Assembly (NCBI RefSeq): GCF_932274485.2
Contig: NC_065886.2
Span: forward strand, 19,419,501-19,483,500
Source: Patella vulgata
Lineage: Eukaryota; Mollusca; Gastropoda; Patellidae
Length of the DNA stretch: 64,000 nucleotides
Direction: 5' to 3'
Shown: positions 42,250-52,825 of the stretch, in pieces
Numbering within the stretch: position 1 is the first letter of the stretch
Layout: the number at the start of each line of letters is the position of its first letter
Translations under genes and position numbers: made by a program
Notes under the pieces: generated by a model
Databases searched by the model: none
Told to the model about the DNA's origin: nothing
Seen by the model: only the letters and a program-made list of their open reading frames with translations

Positions 42250-42870
42250 AGCTATAACATTACTTAAAAATCAAAACCTCCTCTGTGTACCAGTTGCAGG
42301 GTAACATAAGGAACTAGAAACCATGATTTACATGGGTAACCACTGTCACCGAGGATTATACCATGATCGATGTTCTCTTAGTTCAGACTATCGACCAATA
42401 TCACTTTCTTTGAGGATTCTTGAATTGTGGGTGCTCCCTGTCCACATGACAACTACATTGGCGAAGATCGTCTAGCTGTTGCACATGAGTACAAATTCTT
42501 CCTATGGATAAAATCAGGCTCATTTTCTGGAAATATCAGAATAGGTACAATGTACTATCCACTGTCCCATCTTCATCCATATTTGAAAACCCAGCTATTT
42601 AGTAGAAATATCATTGTGCTCGACGTGCTTCTTCTTCTCTAGCGAAATTGATAAATTGGTTTATCCTCCTCATAAGTGCATCTGTTACACTATGTAAAAG
42701 TCTACAATCTGTGCTCTGATGGATTCCAAGATTCTGCAATCACTTGCTGGAAACTACAGCAAGATTTAAATCGTAAAGCCACAAATACTTGAAGCAATGA
42801 CGGCATGGTTTCTCTCAGTTCTTCGGAGGATGTCATTTGCAATCAAATCAGTGATAAACAGAATTCATTC
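42250..42870 (-). pseudogene. PIF/Harbinger transposase relic
   Basis: The minus strand shows, in order, LRETMPSLLQVFVALRFKS (42780-42840), NVVVMWTGSTHNSRIL (about 42410-42460) and GIILGDSGYPCKSWFLVPY (about 42305-42370). These match the usual Harbinger order LLQVLVALRFYA, NVVARWPGSVHDS and ILLGDSGYPLKPWLLTPY, the last two being around catalytic acidic residues of the DDE domain. The motifs lie in different frames, with stops and gaps between, so it is inactive. The 5' DNA-binding part and the ends were not found. Nothing else coding is visible from 42070 to 43680. Confidence 0.7.
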
Positions 42871-43687
42871 TCTATCATCAATCAATGCCTTAAAAACAGT
42901 GGCGTGTAGAGGTTTAGTGATGTCCGGGGTCAACTCCTTGGCTGTATTCCACCATGACTCGAGCATGGGGCCTTGTACTGAGAAATCTGAGAAACGAAGA
43001 CATTTCAAGTATGTAAAAACAGATATAAATTTTTATTCAAATCAAGTAGGGCAGTTTGTACACCAATGCTAATAGCGATAATTTGTTTTAAAAAACAAAC
43101 AACGTAATTTTAATTATTTCACTCTGATTGGATACCCCCATTGAAATTGATGCCCGGGGCCATCTCCCCCTCTGTCCCTTTTCTACACGCCTCTTCCTAA
43201 AAGCTAATTCTCTACGTAAAGTTCGCTGGACCAACTGATTTAATCCAGTCATGAACAGACACTAACACTCATACTTGTGTACAGATATTGAACAGCCTTA
43301 GATTTAAGGTAGAATTTGAGGATTTTCCTTCCCTTAAATTGATAACGGCATACGACTTGGAATAAGGAATTTACTTACAGATGGTTTTATGGGCAATTCT
43401 TGATTTTTGGGGATTTCTTGCACTTTAGATGTTTTATGCATATGGGCCCTGTTTCTTACCGTCTGATTTGATAATATAGTATCAACTGACAGGTAATCAG
43501 TTTTAGACGAGTTATTTGCCCCTGGATTTGAACACGAACGTAATAGACTTTATTAGGCTTGGCATGAGATTGTCCGTGCTACTAGGTAGAAACATCCTTT
43601 CGGGTTCAATAGGGGAGAGTGGGTCGGTTTAAAGTCACTCGGGAAATTTTATTCTGTATAAGAGATCTTGGTTTTCCGTTCCATTCA

Positions 43688-44107
43688 CAGGGGCGGATCC
43701 AGGAATTTTTGGAGGAGGGGGTTTGCCAGGTTCCTGAGACAATGTATCTGCCCCCCCCCCTCCCGCATGGTCTCTATCGTCATTTTGGCGTATATACATA
43801 CAAATTGAGCTTTTTAAACAGAGAAATTCAACACCTCGTTTGATGTCAATTTTTATTATGAATATATGCAATGACATTGTGATTCAATTTCATGGATGCA
43901 AAGCATTAATTGTGATATCACATAATGTCTATATCATTATCTCGTGCTTTGAGTGCCCATCCTGTCCCACATCTGACGATAAAGGATAAAGCACGGCCGA
44001 GAAACTTTTCTCATAAAAAGTGTTGATTTACAAAAAAAAAAATATGTAGCTGAGCAGGGGGGCGGGGTGGGGGGGGGTCGACCCTCCCCCCTCTTGATCC
44101 GCCCCTG
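43688..44107. mobile_element. hAT-type MITE with CAGGGGCGGATCC ends
   Basis: Left end CAGGGGCGGATCCAGG; right end TTGATCCGCCCCTG is its inverse. 420 bp with G- and C-rich subterminal runs and no coding sequence. The flanking 8-mers (TCCATTCA and ATGTTAGC) do not match, so a target duplication is not supported. Confidence 0.65.
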
Positions 44108-44828
44108 ATGTTAGCCTACACCTTCGGGGCCCCGAAGATTATTTATTTTGACCAAACGCAGATTTCAAAAACCAAGTAAAGCGTTAATATGCAGCCTAAT
44201 AATGTCACCATGCGAACCATCAGAAAAGGAGAATATATAATTTCTAATATCTCAAAATATCTTATATGAATATTAGGACCATTAAATGTAGTCAATTAAA
44301 AATCCCCATAACTATATTTTTATTAGCCACTTCAAGCGAAGCTGATTGGCAAATATAGAGGCGGTATAATATGTCACTAATTTATAGTATGCATATTAAT
44401 TCGATTTGTCGTTAGAGCGTTCACGTGGTTCTACAACGTAAAACAGGGTTGGGCGGGGGTCATAACTCTAGAAGAAATTCAATTTCGTCCCATCCGAACG
44501 ACTAATGTATGTGTAGCCTACTTACGAGGACCCAAAAGAACGATAAAGAATAGGATTGCAAATTTATTGAAAATTGGCAAATAAGTTGATGAGGATAATA
44601 TCATAATGATAAAACCATGTTAATGTGAAGGCGTATCAGAAATAAAAAAAATGGCAGTATTGCGGCGGTTGATCAGAATCGGGCCGTACCAGTTTGCTCC
44701 ATATAGATCTATATATAACCACAGAGTAAACTCTGTGATATAATGTTAACTCTATGGGTTTGCTCCACTTATATGTTTAGCAATCAGTGGTTTGCTCTCG
44801 AATATCATGTGACCATACGAAACTCACA

Positions 44829-44925
44829 GACTGGATAATCCAGTCGGAAAAGCCACCTATCCCACAGTTCCGTGCATTTGCGCCATTTTCGTTGTTTGCA
44901 TCGGTCTCAAGAAACTAACATCACA
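44829..44925 (+). promoter_or_regulatory. SUMO upstream region: hairpin and YY1-like site
   Basis: GACTGGAT-A-ATCCAGTC (44829-44845) is a perfect 8-bp-arm palindrome 80 bp before the SUMO start codon. TGCGCCATTTTCG (44878-44890) is, on the minus strand, a good match to the YY1/Pho core AAAATGGCG, often found near start sites of housekeeping genes. There is no clear TATA box near. The transcription start is not determined. Confidence 0.35.
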
Positions 44926-47900
44926 ATGTCAGACGAAAAAAAGGTAAAGATTTTAGGAAACTGTTATTATACCTTCTATTGTAAATGTTGTATTCATTTC
45001 AAATTTTATTTCTTTCATGAGCTTTATTCATTCTGTGAATTTGATCCTTTAAATATCACACGCGTTTTCTGTAAACGGAAGTTGGAGAACAAAAAAAAAA
45101 AAAATCGGGGTCTGCTCTGCAGACTGAGTAGCCGACAAGAATGAGTAAATTTACGACCCGAGTTTATATATTAAATGTCAAATGAGTTAGATATGTGTAT
45201 ATTTTATATGAATTTCTAAGATTAAATGAAACAAACTGACTTTAACCGTATATCCTTATTAACGATAGTGTCAAATCTCATTTGAAAATCTAAAAATAGC
45301 CGGTAAAATGGATGCCCCAAAACTCAACTCATAAAATGAGTTGAGTTGGCTGAGTAAATAATGATTCAGTGGCTAAGAATGTGTGCAAGAAGCCATATTT
45401 GTTGACCTGAGTTAGGAAAAAACTTATGAATTGAAGTTTCTGCTTGAGAATTAAGAATTATTCAAATTAAAACTTTATTTTACACCCATAGTTTTGATTA
45501 GTAGGCCTATATATAATTTGATTCAGAAACATTTCTCAGAAGTTTTACTGTTTGAGAGCCTCCTAGTCCTGCCCTCTGTGTGTTAGAAACTAGTCTTGAA
45601 GAAAATAAAGCCCTTTGTCCTGTATAGAACAATTGTAATTCCTTTCGCAAAGGTCTCTGAATGTTCCTCCTATCTGTTCTTATTAAGCTGCAATATGAAT
45701 TTAATGAAAATACATGGGTGCACCCATAGTTTTGATTAGTAGGCCTATATATAATTTGATTCAGAAACATTTCTCAGAAGTTTACTGTTTGAGAGCCTCC
45801 TAGTCCTGCCCTCTGTGTGTTAGAAACTAGTCTTGAAGAAAATAAAGCCCTTTGTCCTGTATAGAACAATTGTAATTCCTTTCGCAAAGGTCTCTGAATG
45901 TTCCTCCTATCTGTTCTTATTAAGCTGCAATATGAATTTAATGAAAATACATGGGTGCAGGCTGTTTCGTACTTAGCAGTAACTTAGCTCATTCGTACCT
46001 CACTTCATACCTCAAATTAATTCGTACCGTTTCCAATGTTATTGAAATCAGTTAAAAGAAATTGAAATAAAGGTGAAACAATTTGATCAAATCCAACGGC
46101 TACGCTAAACTTATAAAAGTGGCTGCCGAGCCATAATTAGAATATGCACGAGATTAGTTTGTTTTCCTAAATGTGTTTGAAAGAAATTGAAATAAAGGTG
46201 AAACATAATTAAACGATTTGATTCAAACCCAACGGCTGCGCAAAATTTATAAAAATGACTGCCGAATGAGCATTATGATTTAATAACAAAAGGCGAATCT
46301 TACGCATTGACAATTCAATTACATGAATATGAAACATATAAACCATATACCTCAGTCTGTTTAAACATTACATTGAAAAGAACAATTTTTTTTATAAAAA
46401 TGACTGCCGAACGAGAATTAACTACAATGATTTAATAACAAAAAGCAAACTATATACATTGAAAAAAAAATTAGAAATTTTCATGTTTATATTACACAGC
46501 TTGCCTAATAGTAGTAATTCACACACAAAGGATATAATATTTAAACTAAAATTGCTTCAGCATTTCACTAAATTTTCATGCAGTTGGGTTTCAATAACAG
46601 AATTACCCCGCGATATAACCGTATATTCCATGATGTAACAGATCAAAGATACGTGTGGGCACCTTTTGGAGAGTTGCTGTGTTCTATTTTTATGTTCAAA
46701 AACCCAACCATATCAGAAAGCATGCAGTTCCACCTTACAGTGAGTTAAATTGATTTAAGGTTTATTATGTAATGAATAATACATTACGTGTCAATTTTAG
46801 AATTCTTAGTTTTAGTATTCAATCATTTTTAACCACATGCGCACTCATCAAGAAATTTAATCTCGGATTTGAGACCAGCCTTCAATCTGTGGGTGTTAAC
46901 CGTCAAACGATCGTCAATCAATTATCTGTGAGCTTAAAACATGTGCCCGTCTTTGTTGATTACCTTGATAATTTTATAATCTCTCGTAAGAGAGATCTTG
47001 GTATTTCATTTTGACGTCAAATACAGCAGCATATTGCCGAGATGAAGAATCACTATCATTATGATATTGTGTTTATAATGTGTGATCGTCCTGCAAAGCG
47101 TGCCCGTATGGATTTGACATTGGATGTCGGTACCACTTCTTACTTCAATACTCATCACTTCAGCAACTTACCTTTCACTCTTGATCCATTTGAATATCAT
47201 TATGTAACAGACATTTAGAGACAATTTGAAGACACCAGCAGAATGACCCAAAAGTGGTTTGTACTCATCCGAAGTAAAAATGTAATAATTTTATGTAATA
47301 AAATTTTGAATCTACAGAAAGGTTTATCATATTTTAAGTTCTGGGTATTCGAAGGTGCATTGAAATAATACTTCCGGTATTTGAGTACAATTATACTTCT
47401 GGTATTGTTGAGATAATTGAGTATTCTGCCATGCTGTACATGTATAATCCGGCATATTGTATCGATCCCGTACATGATGTCAGAAGAGACAGTCCTCTGT
47501 ACTAGTATTTTGTTGTCTCCCCAATAACAGAGATTGTGTATCAATGTACCCTTCAAAACAGCCAAGGGTGCTAGATGTTGATGAATGTCTGACTGAGTCT
47601 TCTTGTTTTGAACATAAAAAAAACCCCAAAACATGTATTAGTTTTAAAAGATGGACAAGTTTTCATCTATTTAGGATCCACTCAATCCATAATAGACCTA
47701 CCTATTATATTCACATGAATAAATTACTTCCATATGAATCTGTATAAATTGTCCTCAATGATAGTGACTTGTTTATATTGCAACACATGATTATCAAAAT
47801 TTAGTAGTAAGCTGGTTTCACCCGGCATAAAAGATGCCTGTGCTGAAAATACTAAGATAAGACAACATGTCTACGATATCTCCTCCATGCAAGTGGACGT

Positions 47901-50631
47901 TGAACTCTACAAACAGAAAAGTGGACTTAAATTTGATTGATGGCTAACAAGTTGTTTATTTTGTCTTTATTCTATTTATAGGTCAACGATGAAAAGTGCG
48001 GAAACGAACATATAAATCTGAAAGTCACAGGTCAAGATGGTAGTGTTGTTCATTTTAAGATTAAAAAGAATACCCCCCTCAGAAAACTTATGTCTGCCTA
48101 CTGTAACAGAGCTGTAAGTATTGATTTAATGCTTGAGGCACAGTGATACAATGTAGCTAATTACAGCAATTATCAGCTTGCCATTTATGGTCTATGTGCA
48201 TGGTTCAAAATGGCGAATCCTTCAATGTGCCACAAAAAATGTAGTGTGCCACATTATGGCCTTGATTGTCAAATATGTAATGTTAGAGATCCTTTTGACA
48301 ACAGTTATTTTACTAGACAGGAGTCTAAAAGCCAAAATACTTTTATGTAGGCTTATATTTAGACATGGCCACAGGTAACAACCAGATATGGCAGATGTCA
48401 CTGACACACCAGATAAATCCTTCAGGTTATTAGATTGAGAAATTCTTATTGGTGTGTTCAGACACTTTATTTAACAGCAGAAAGATTTTTCTCGATAATA
48501 CATTGATTTGATTATGAACTTTATAAGATTTTAAGTTGATTTCAAATGGTTACAAGTATGTCTTATTTGTATTTTAGTTTATATTATTTGTATATTTAAT
48601 TTCTTTGCCATACTTTGTAATGAGCACTTACATGTAGACATGTAAGTTGTGTGCTATAAAAATGTACAATAATAATTATTTTCCAGGGTATCACAGTTGG
48701 TGCTGTAAGATTCAGATTTGATGGTAATCCTATGGATGATGATGACACACCCCTCTCGGTATGTTAAAAATAACATAGATTGTTAGATTTCACAGGGCAG
48801 GCCAATCCTAGAGTGGGTTTAAGTATTACAAATAATACCCAGCCCTCACTACCGGACACATATTGCCTCTGTGAGTACAGGGCCTATCACTAACCAAAAG
48901 ATCCAGGGTTCAATCTCGATATTGGCCAAGAACCTTCCTGGGATTTTGAAGTCTTCATTTGCCTAGTTAAACTCTTTGACAGAAATGGACAGTTGTAATA
49001 TTTCATTGAATTAGTTGATGTCTGGTGCTATAATTTCGCCAAGTGTTTAGACCTGGCTATTAAAAGGCACGTGGTACTGATAGGGATAGAGTGGAATAAG
49101 GAGACATAAATCATGGTACAAAATAATCTCTCAAAATAGAAATTATTTCTGAGAGTGGAACCACTACTATATTTGAATTGTTTTATGTGCAGTTCCAGGT
49201 TTATGCCTTACTGTCATTAATCACCTTTTAATCATACTAATTTCTAAGTATGCACATTAATTTAGAAATTCCAACAGATTTTAAGTGTTATTACATTGTA
49301 TATTCTTTTCAAATAAGCCAGAATAATTTTCAAATGTTGTACTCAGGGGCGTAAAAAATTTTTTGAATCCACTAGCCCAGGGCTAGTAGTCCACTGTCAG
49401 GCACTAGCCCGGCTTTAATATCCACTAGTCCATAGTTTGACAAATTACAAGATTTAATCTTCAATATTTTGGCATATGTTTTGTTTCCTGCCAACCTATT
49501 GTTTTTAATAAAGATGTATATAATTAAGGATGTATACGCTACTCAGTTAACTGGTCAGGGTTCGGTTGCACTGGTGAAACGGTTCAAAAAACTACAATCC
49601 GATATTCGTTTTCATATATCTGACCTTCAAAACCAGGAATGGTAGTCACAACAATGATTTCTTTCACTAAAGACCATATAAATACTTCATATATAGCACA
49701 TGTCATTTATAATATATCACGGTAAATTAACGTACTTTAATTCCAGCTCGAAGATTTGTATATGTTACGTTATTATTAGCACTTACTGCAAAGCCCAAGA
49801 TAGCCTCGACTGATTGACAAATTAATTGTTTTACCGTATTTATTTGCCTGGTCACTCTATAAAGAGTCTCAAAATGAAACAAATCAGTTTGATGTGCTGA
49901 TATAAAATTAAAATAGACAGGATAGTAAAATTGTTTATGCTATCACTCCAGTGCCACACTGCTTGCCGATAGGGTCAAAGTTGATGACACACGGGTCACT
50001 GGAACCATTCATCATGGCGTGTGTGTTGAACACGTGTAGTAAATTCTTTGGAAATACGGGACATGTTAAATAATCAAAATTATCTTGTATTTAAAAATAC
50101 AAAGGTATGCTTTGAAATATTTATGTCAGAACTAATCTAATATAAAGTATAAGTGAGTCTTTTGTTTTTAAATCAACCTGATTTCAACGTGACCTGACCT
50201 GTCAAAGCGTGCAAGATGGAGAAATGAAATGTCAAGAATGAATGAATAGAAGGGGTACAAAAAATGTTCATACGGCTCTAAGTTTTACTACAGAAAACCT
50301 ATTATTATGATTGAGTTTTCCTTGGAATTTGAGAAATAAATGTTGCATGTTTTACAGCTTATTTATCTATATCATCGCTAGTTTAATTCACAAACCGGTG
50401 AAAGGGCACTAGCCCGTAAGTTATTTTTGGTAGCCCTGGGCGTCGGGCTAGTGGATTTTTACAACCCTGGTTGTACTTGAGAAATGTGGAGATTTTCATC
50501 ACAGGTGAGGAGAAACCCTATTTCATAATTGGCATTTAATTGATAGATCTCTATTTTCATTTCAGATGGACATGGAAGATGGCGATTCTATAGACGTATT
50601 TCAACAGCAGACGGGCGGATTGTGTACATAA
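44926..50631 (+). CDS. SUMO: SUMO (small ubiquitin-like modifier), complete
   Basis: Four exons: 44926-44943, 47982-48113, 48687-48758, 50566-50631, all GT/AG with phase 0 joints. The product is 95 residues, exactly the length of human SUMO2, and reads [19 protein letters not shown], then [17 protein letters not shown] and [12 protein letters not shown]. The diglycine is at residues 91-92, followed by a three-residue tail (LCT) that SENP proteases would remove before conjugation. The core is the beta-grasp fold, closest to SUMO2/3. The N-terminus ([16 protein letters not shown]) has no psi-K-x-E acceptor motif, which SUMO2/3 normally have for chain formation. SUMO is a nuclear and cytoplasmic modifier acting with E1, UBC9 and E3 ligases. 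The start was chosen because it gives the family's length and a typical short first exon. Confidence 0.96.
45483..45957. repeat. near-identical 238-bp tandem duplication
   Basis: 45483-45720 and 45721-45957 are the same sequence (start CACCCATAGTTTTGATTAGT, end AAAATACATGGGTG), differing by one base in a T run. It lies in SUMO intron 1. Either a very recent duplication or an assembly artefact. Further on, 46050-46480 holds looser tandem blocks (GAAATTGAAATAAAGGTGAA twice; AAAATGACTGCCGAA several times). Confidence 0.85.
46578..47216 (+). other. coding-looking repeated fragment, unidentified
   Basis: Within SUMO intron 1 the plus strand has long stretches of codon-like sequence with a rich amino-acid composition: a 56-codon frame from 46578 ([18 protein letters not shown] inside) and, in another frame, two neighbouring frames between 46772 and 47216 ([20 protein letters not shown] inside). 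A piece of the second block recurs on the minus strand at 52545-52600, so this is a dispersed, probably mobile or virus-derived sequence. It is broken (at least two interruptions). No family was recognised. Confidence 0.4.
48850..48960 (+). repeat. possible tRNA-derived SINE head
   Basis: CCAAAAGATCCAGGGTTCAA with ATCTCGATATTGGCC resembles the B-box end of tRNA-type SINE heads; an A-box-like GCCTCTGTGAGTACAGGG lies 30 bp before. It is in SUMO intron 3. Alone it is weak. Confidence 0.3.
49344..50469. mobile_element. non-autonomous hAT transposon with perfect 8-bp target duplication
   Basis: GTTGTACT stands at 49336-49343 and 50470-50477. The 1126-bp element starts CAGGGGCGTAAAAAATTTTT and ends GATTTTTACAACCCTG, so the terminal inverted repeats are CAGGG(G/T)(C/T)GTAAAAA. 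Both subterminal regions also carry inverted CACTAGCCC and CCAGGGCTA motifs (49372-49410 and 50405-50455). No transposase frame. It sits in SUMO intron 3, in an intron otherwise free of detectable repeats apart from the SINE head. Confidence 0.85.
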
Positions 50632-50810
50632 AAATGTTTAAAAAGTGACTTGGAACCAGTGATTTTTTTGTGTCAAGGACTACATTCTGGAACCTGGTAC
50701 ATTTGGTGCCACACATCTTGTAGATGTGTCCATTCATCTTGTAATGTCCAACGTCATCCTTCACTTATACTTGTCATACATTGTGTCTCGGAATCACCTT
50801 CTGTCGTTAT

Positions 50811-50816
50811 AATAAA
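50811..50816 (+). terminator. candidate SUMO polyadenylation signal
   Basis: AATAAA, 180 bases after the SUMO stop codon, in a plain 3' untranslated-looking stretch. Other weaker candidates exist downstream. Confidence 0.45.
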
Positions 50817-51426
50817 GGATATGGTGTCCTGGGGTTATAGGGGACACTGCTGGTCAGCTCATTATATGAAATTATCATCAAAGTTAATAGTCCGGTTTCT
50901 GATCCCATCTTTATTTGTTTAAAAATGATCCATTGCTCCATAATAATATCATTGTGAAAAATAATGTGTCTGTGTATCAACTTTAATTTGCGAATCAAAA
51001 TTGTGCTAACAATGAGGCTGTTCTGCTTTTGGGAAGAAAGATTTTGTTAATGTCATGCAGTTGTATTGTGACCAGTTTTAACAAATTTTGTAAGATACAT
51101 CGTGTACAAAATATTTTATTTTTTAAATTTTCTTCTTCAGTCAGCTTTTTGTTAGTGAAAGGTATTAATTAATTACATGGTAATTTTCCGACAACAATGT
51201 CCCCTATTCAATATATAATATTATGATATATAAGTTATCATTTAGTACTGTTTTGTGTCCAATTTTTATGTTGTATATCATTTGTCATCTCATATAAAAT
51301 CATACCTTCATTTGTTACGAGTTCCTTTATTATGTTTTATACACCCACATTTACATGTGAAGGTATATTGTAGGTTGTGTGTGGTCGTCCACAATTTGGT
51401 TGTGGAACACTCTACAAATCGAGATT

Positions 51427-51985
51427 TTTATACGCCCACATTTTCATGTGGACATATATTGTCGTTGCCCGTCAGTGAGTTCGAATTTCGTGAAAATCAG
51501 ACCAAAACTGTCAGATAAAATGGCTGACCCGCCCTCGTAGGCAAATAGTGTAAGAATATGGTAATCAATTTTAATAAACTTGAAATACATGTTTATAACC
51601 CAAAGATCTTGATTCCTTTCGATATTCTAACTTCCCGAATTATGGTCCTTGATTGTACGAAACACCAGCTTTTAAGCTTATGGTTCTTCTTAGAGGTAAC
51701 AATTTTTATCCAATATAAAAAATATCACTGGTTGAGTTTGAATTTTCCCCAAAACTGCCGGACAAAGTGGATGCCTCTCGTATGCAAATTAGTGTAAAAG
51801 TATGTAATACCAAGGTTGTGGATTATCTAGAAGTCACAATTTTGATCCGATTTTGATGAAACTTGAAATATATCCCAAATATCGCACTCGATTCGCTCAT
51901 TTCAGACCATAACTTCCTGGATTATGGCCCCTGATTGTAGTATGGACAACAATATGCGACCACATTTCCATGTGCGCAAATAAAG
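51427..51985 (-). mobile_element. Pearl/Helentron-like P-type element, inverted
   Basis: The plus strand begins TTTATACGCCCACATTTTCA then TGTGGACATATATTGTCG, the inverted 3' end with its hairpin. P-type core pieces follow (CCCAAAGATCTTGATTCCTT, GGTTGTGGATTATCTAGAAG). The other side (51940-51985) also ends in a hairpin-like CCACATTTCCATGTGCGCAA. It is directly followed by an S-type 5' end at 51988 (TTGCCAGGCAATGAAACATA). Confidence 0.6.
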
Positions 51986-52122
51986 AGGTTGCCAGGCAAT
52001 GAAACATACACCCACAGCAGCTAAATGTCCGGGCAGTCAACAAGAGTTGTCACATATCTTTTAGTCGGTAATGAAACATTTTTAATACCCTAAAATCTGA
52101 TTTTAGAATAACTACAGATTAA

Positions 52123-52395
52123 ACATACATTATGCAAGAGCTAAATCTGTCTATTGCAGGTCTTCCTTTAGGCCTGAAATGTTATCTAAATTATTAATTA
52201 GACATTAATCAACCTATCAAGACCATAATTGACTCTAGATGGCATCGCTCGCCTGCAATCTTTAGTGGATTATGAGTCGATTTACTGCATAGCTTTCCTT
52301 CACGATTTAACGATTAAATTGATAATTGAGACTATACTGTTTATCGTACTGACTTGAGTAATGATGATCTTTATCGAATCTCCCATAATGTATCT
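52123..52395. mobile_element. TTAA MITE with internal deletion
   Basis: 273 bp between TTAA at 52119-52122 and 52396-52399. Left end ACATACATTATGCAAGAG and right end (reverse complement) AGATACATTATGGGAGA are intact. About 120 bp of the interior are missing relative to 25074-25469. Confidence 0.8.
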
Positions 52396-52544
52396 TTAAG
52401 TAATTATCAGAAAATCATTAGAATATGTTTGGCCCATGCTAACGTTTAGTATACAAAACATTTAATATCATGGATTTAGCTGTTCAAATTATCAAAATCC
52501 ATTGAAAATCAATATACTTGTTCATTTCAAGACCTTAAACTCTG

Positions 52545-52605
52545 TGTATCAATCTGCTATAATGTCAAATCCGTACAGCCACGCTTTGCAGGACGATCAC
52601 AAATG
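52545..52605 (-). other. second copy of the unidentified SUMO-intron fragment
   Basis: On the minus strand it reads TGTGATCGTCCTGCAAAGCG, then TG, a few changed bases, and GGATTTGACATT, as at 47081-47130. Only about 60 bp are left. Confidence 0.5.
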
Positions 52606-52825
52606 ATGAATTGACAATGCAATGGCCCCAGCCCTGCATAGCACCCACAGTGTCTAGTTGTTCGGATTGGGCATGCATGTAAAAAGAACCTTTGACATTT
52701 GGAAACTGAAATAAGAGTAGGCCATATCGTCGCTATCTGGACAAAATTACCATACCCTGTACGTCAGTTTTCATTAAACTAGTTGGAGCAGAAAGTAGGA
52801 TGTTAAACCTCATTTCATTTATAAA
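52606..52825 (+). repeat. SINE of the second family
   Basis: GCATGTAAAAAGAACCTTTG, GAAACTGAAATAAGAGTAGG, CAGTTTTCATTAAACTAGTT and tail AGGATGTTAAACCTCATTTC. Confidence 0.55.

Noticed and set aside
36621-44825. Search for the missing first exon of ACSF2 copy B
   Set aside because: No minus-strand start with a targeting-peptide-like sequence and a phase-compatible donor could be singled out; short candidates were indistinguishable from chance.
47565-47625. EGF-like [14 protein letters not shown] in a plus-strand frame
   Set aside because: Too short, only two cysteines, no following EGF residues and no splice sites; a chance match.
47215-47634. 139-codon minus-strand frame in SUMO intron 1
   Set aside because: No recognisable domain, codon use not protein-like, and it opposes the host gene. 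Kept only as a low-probability possibility.
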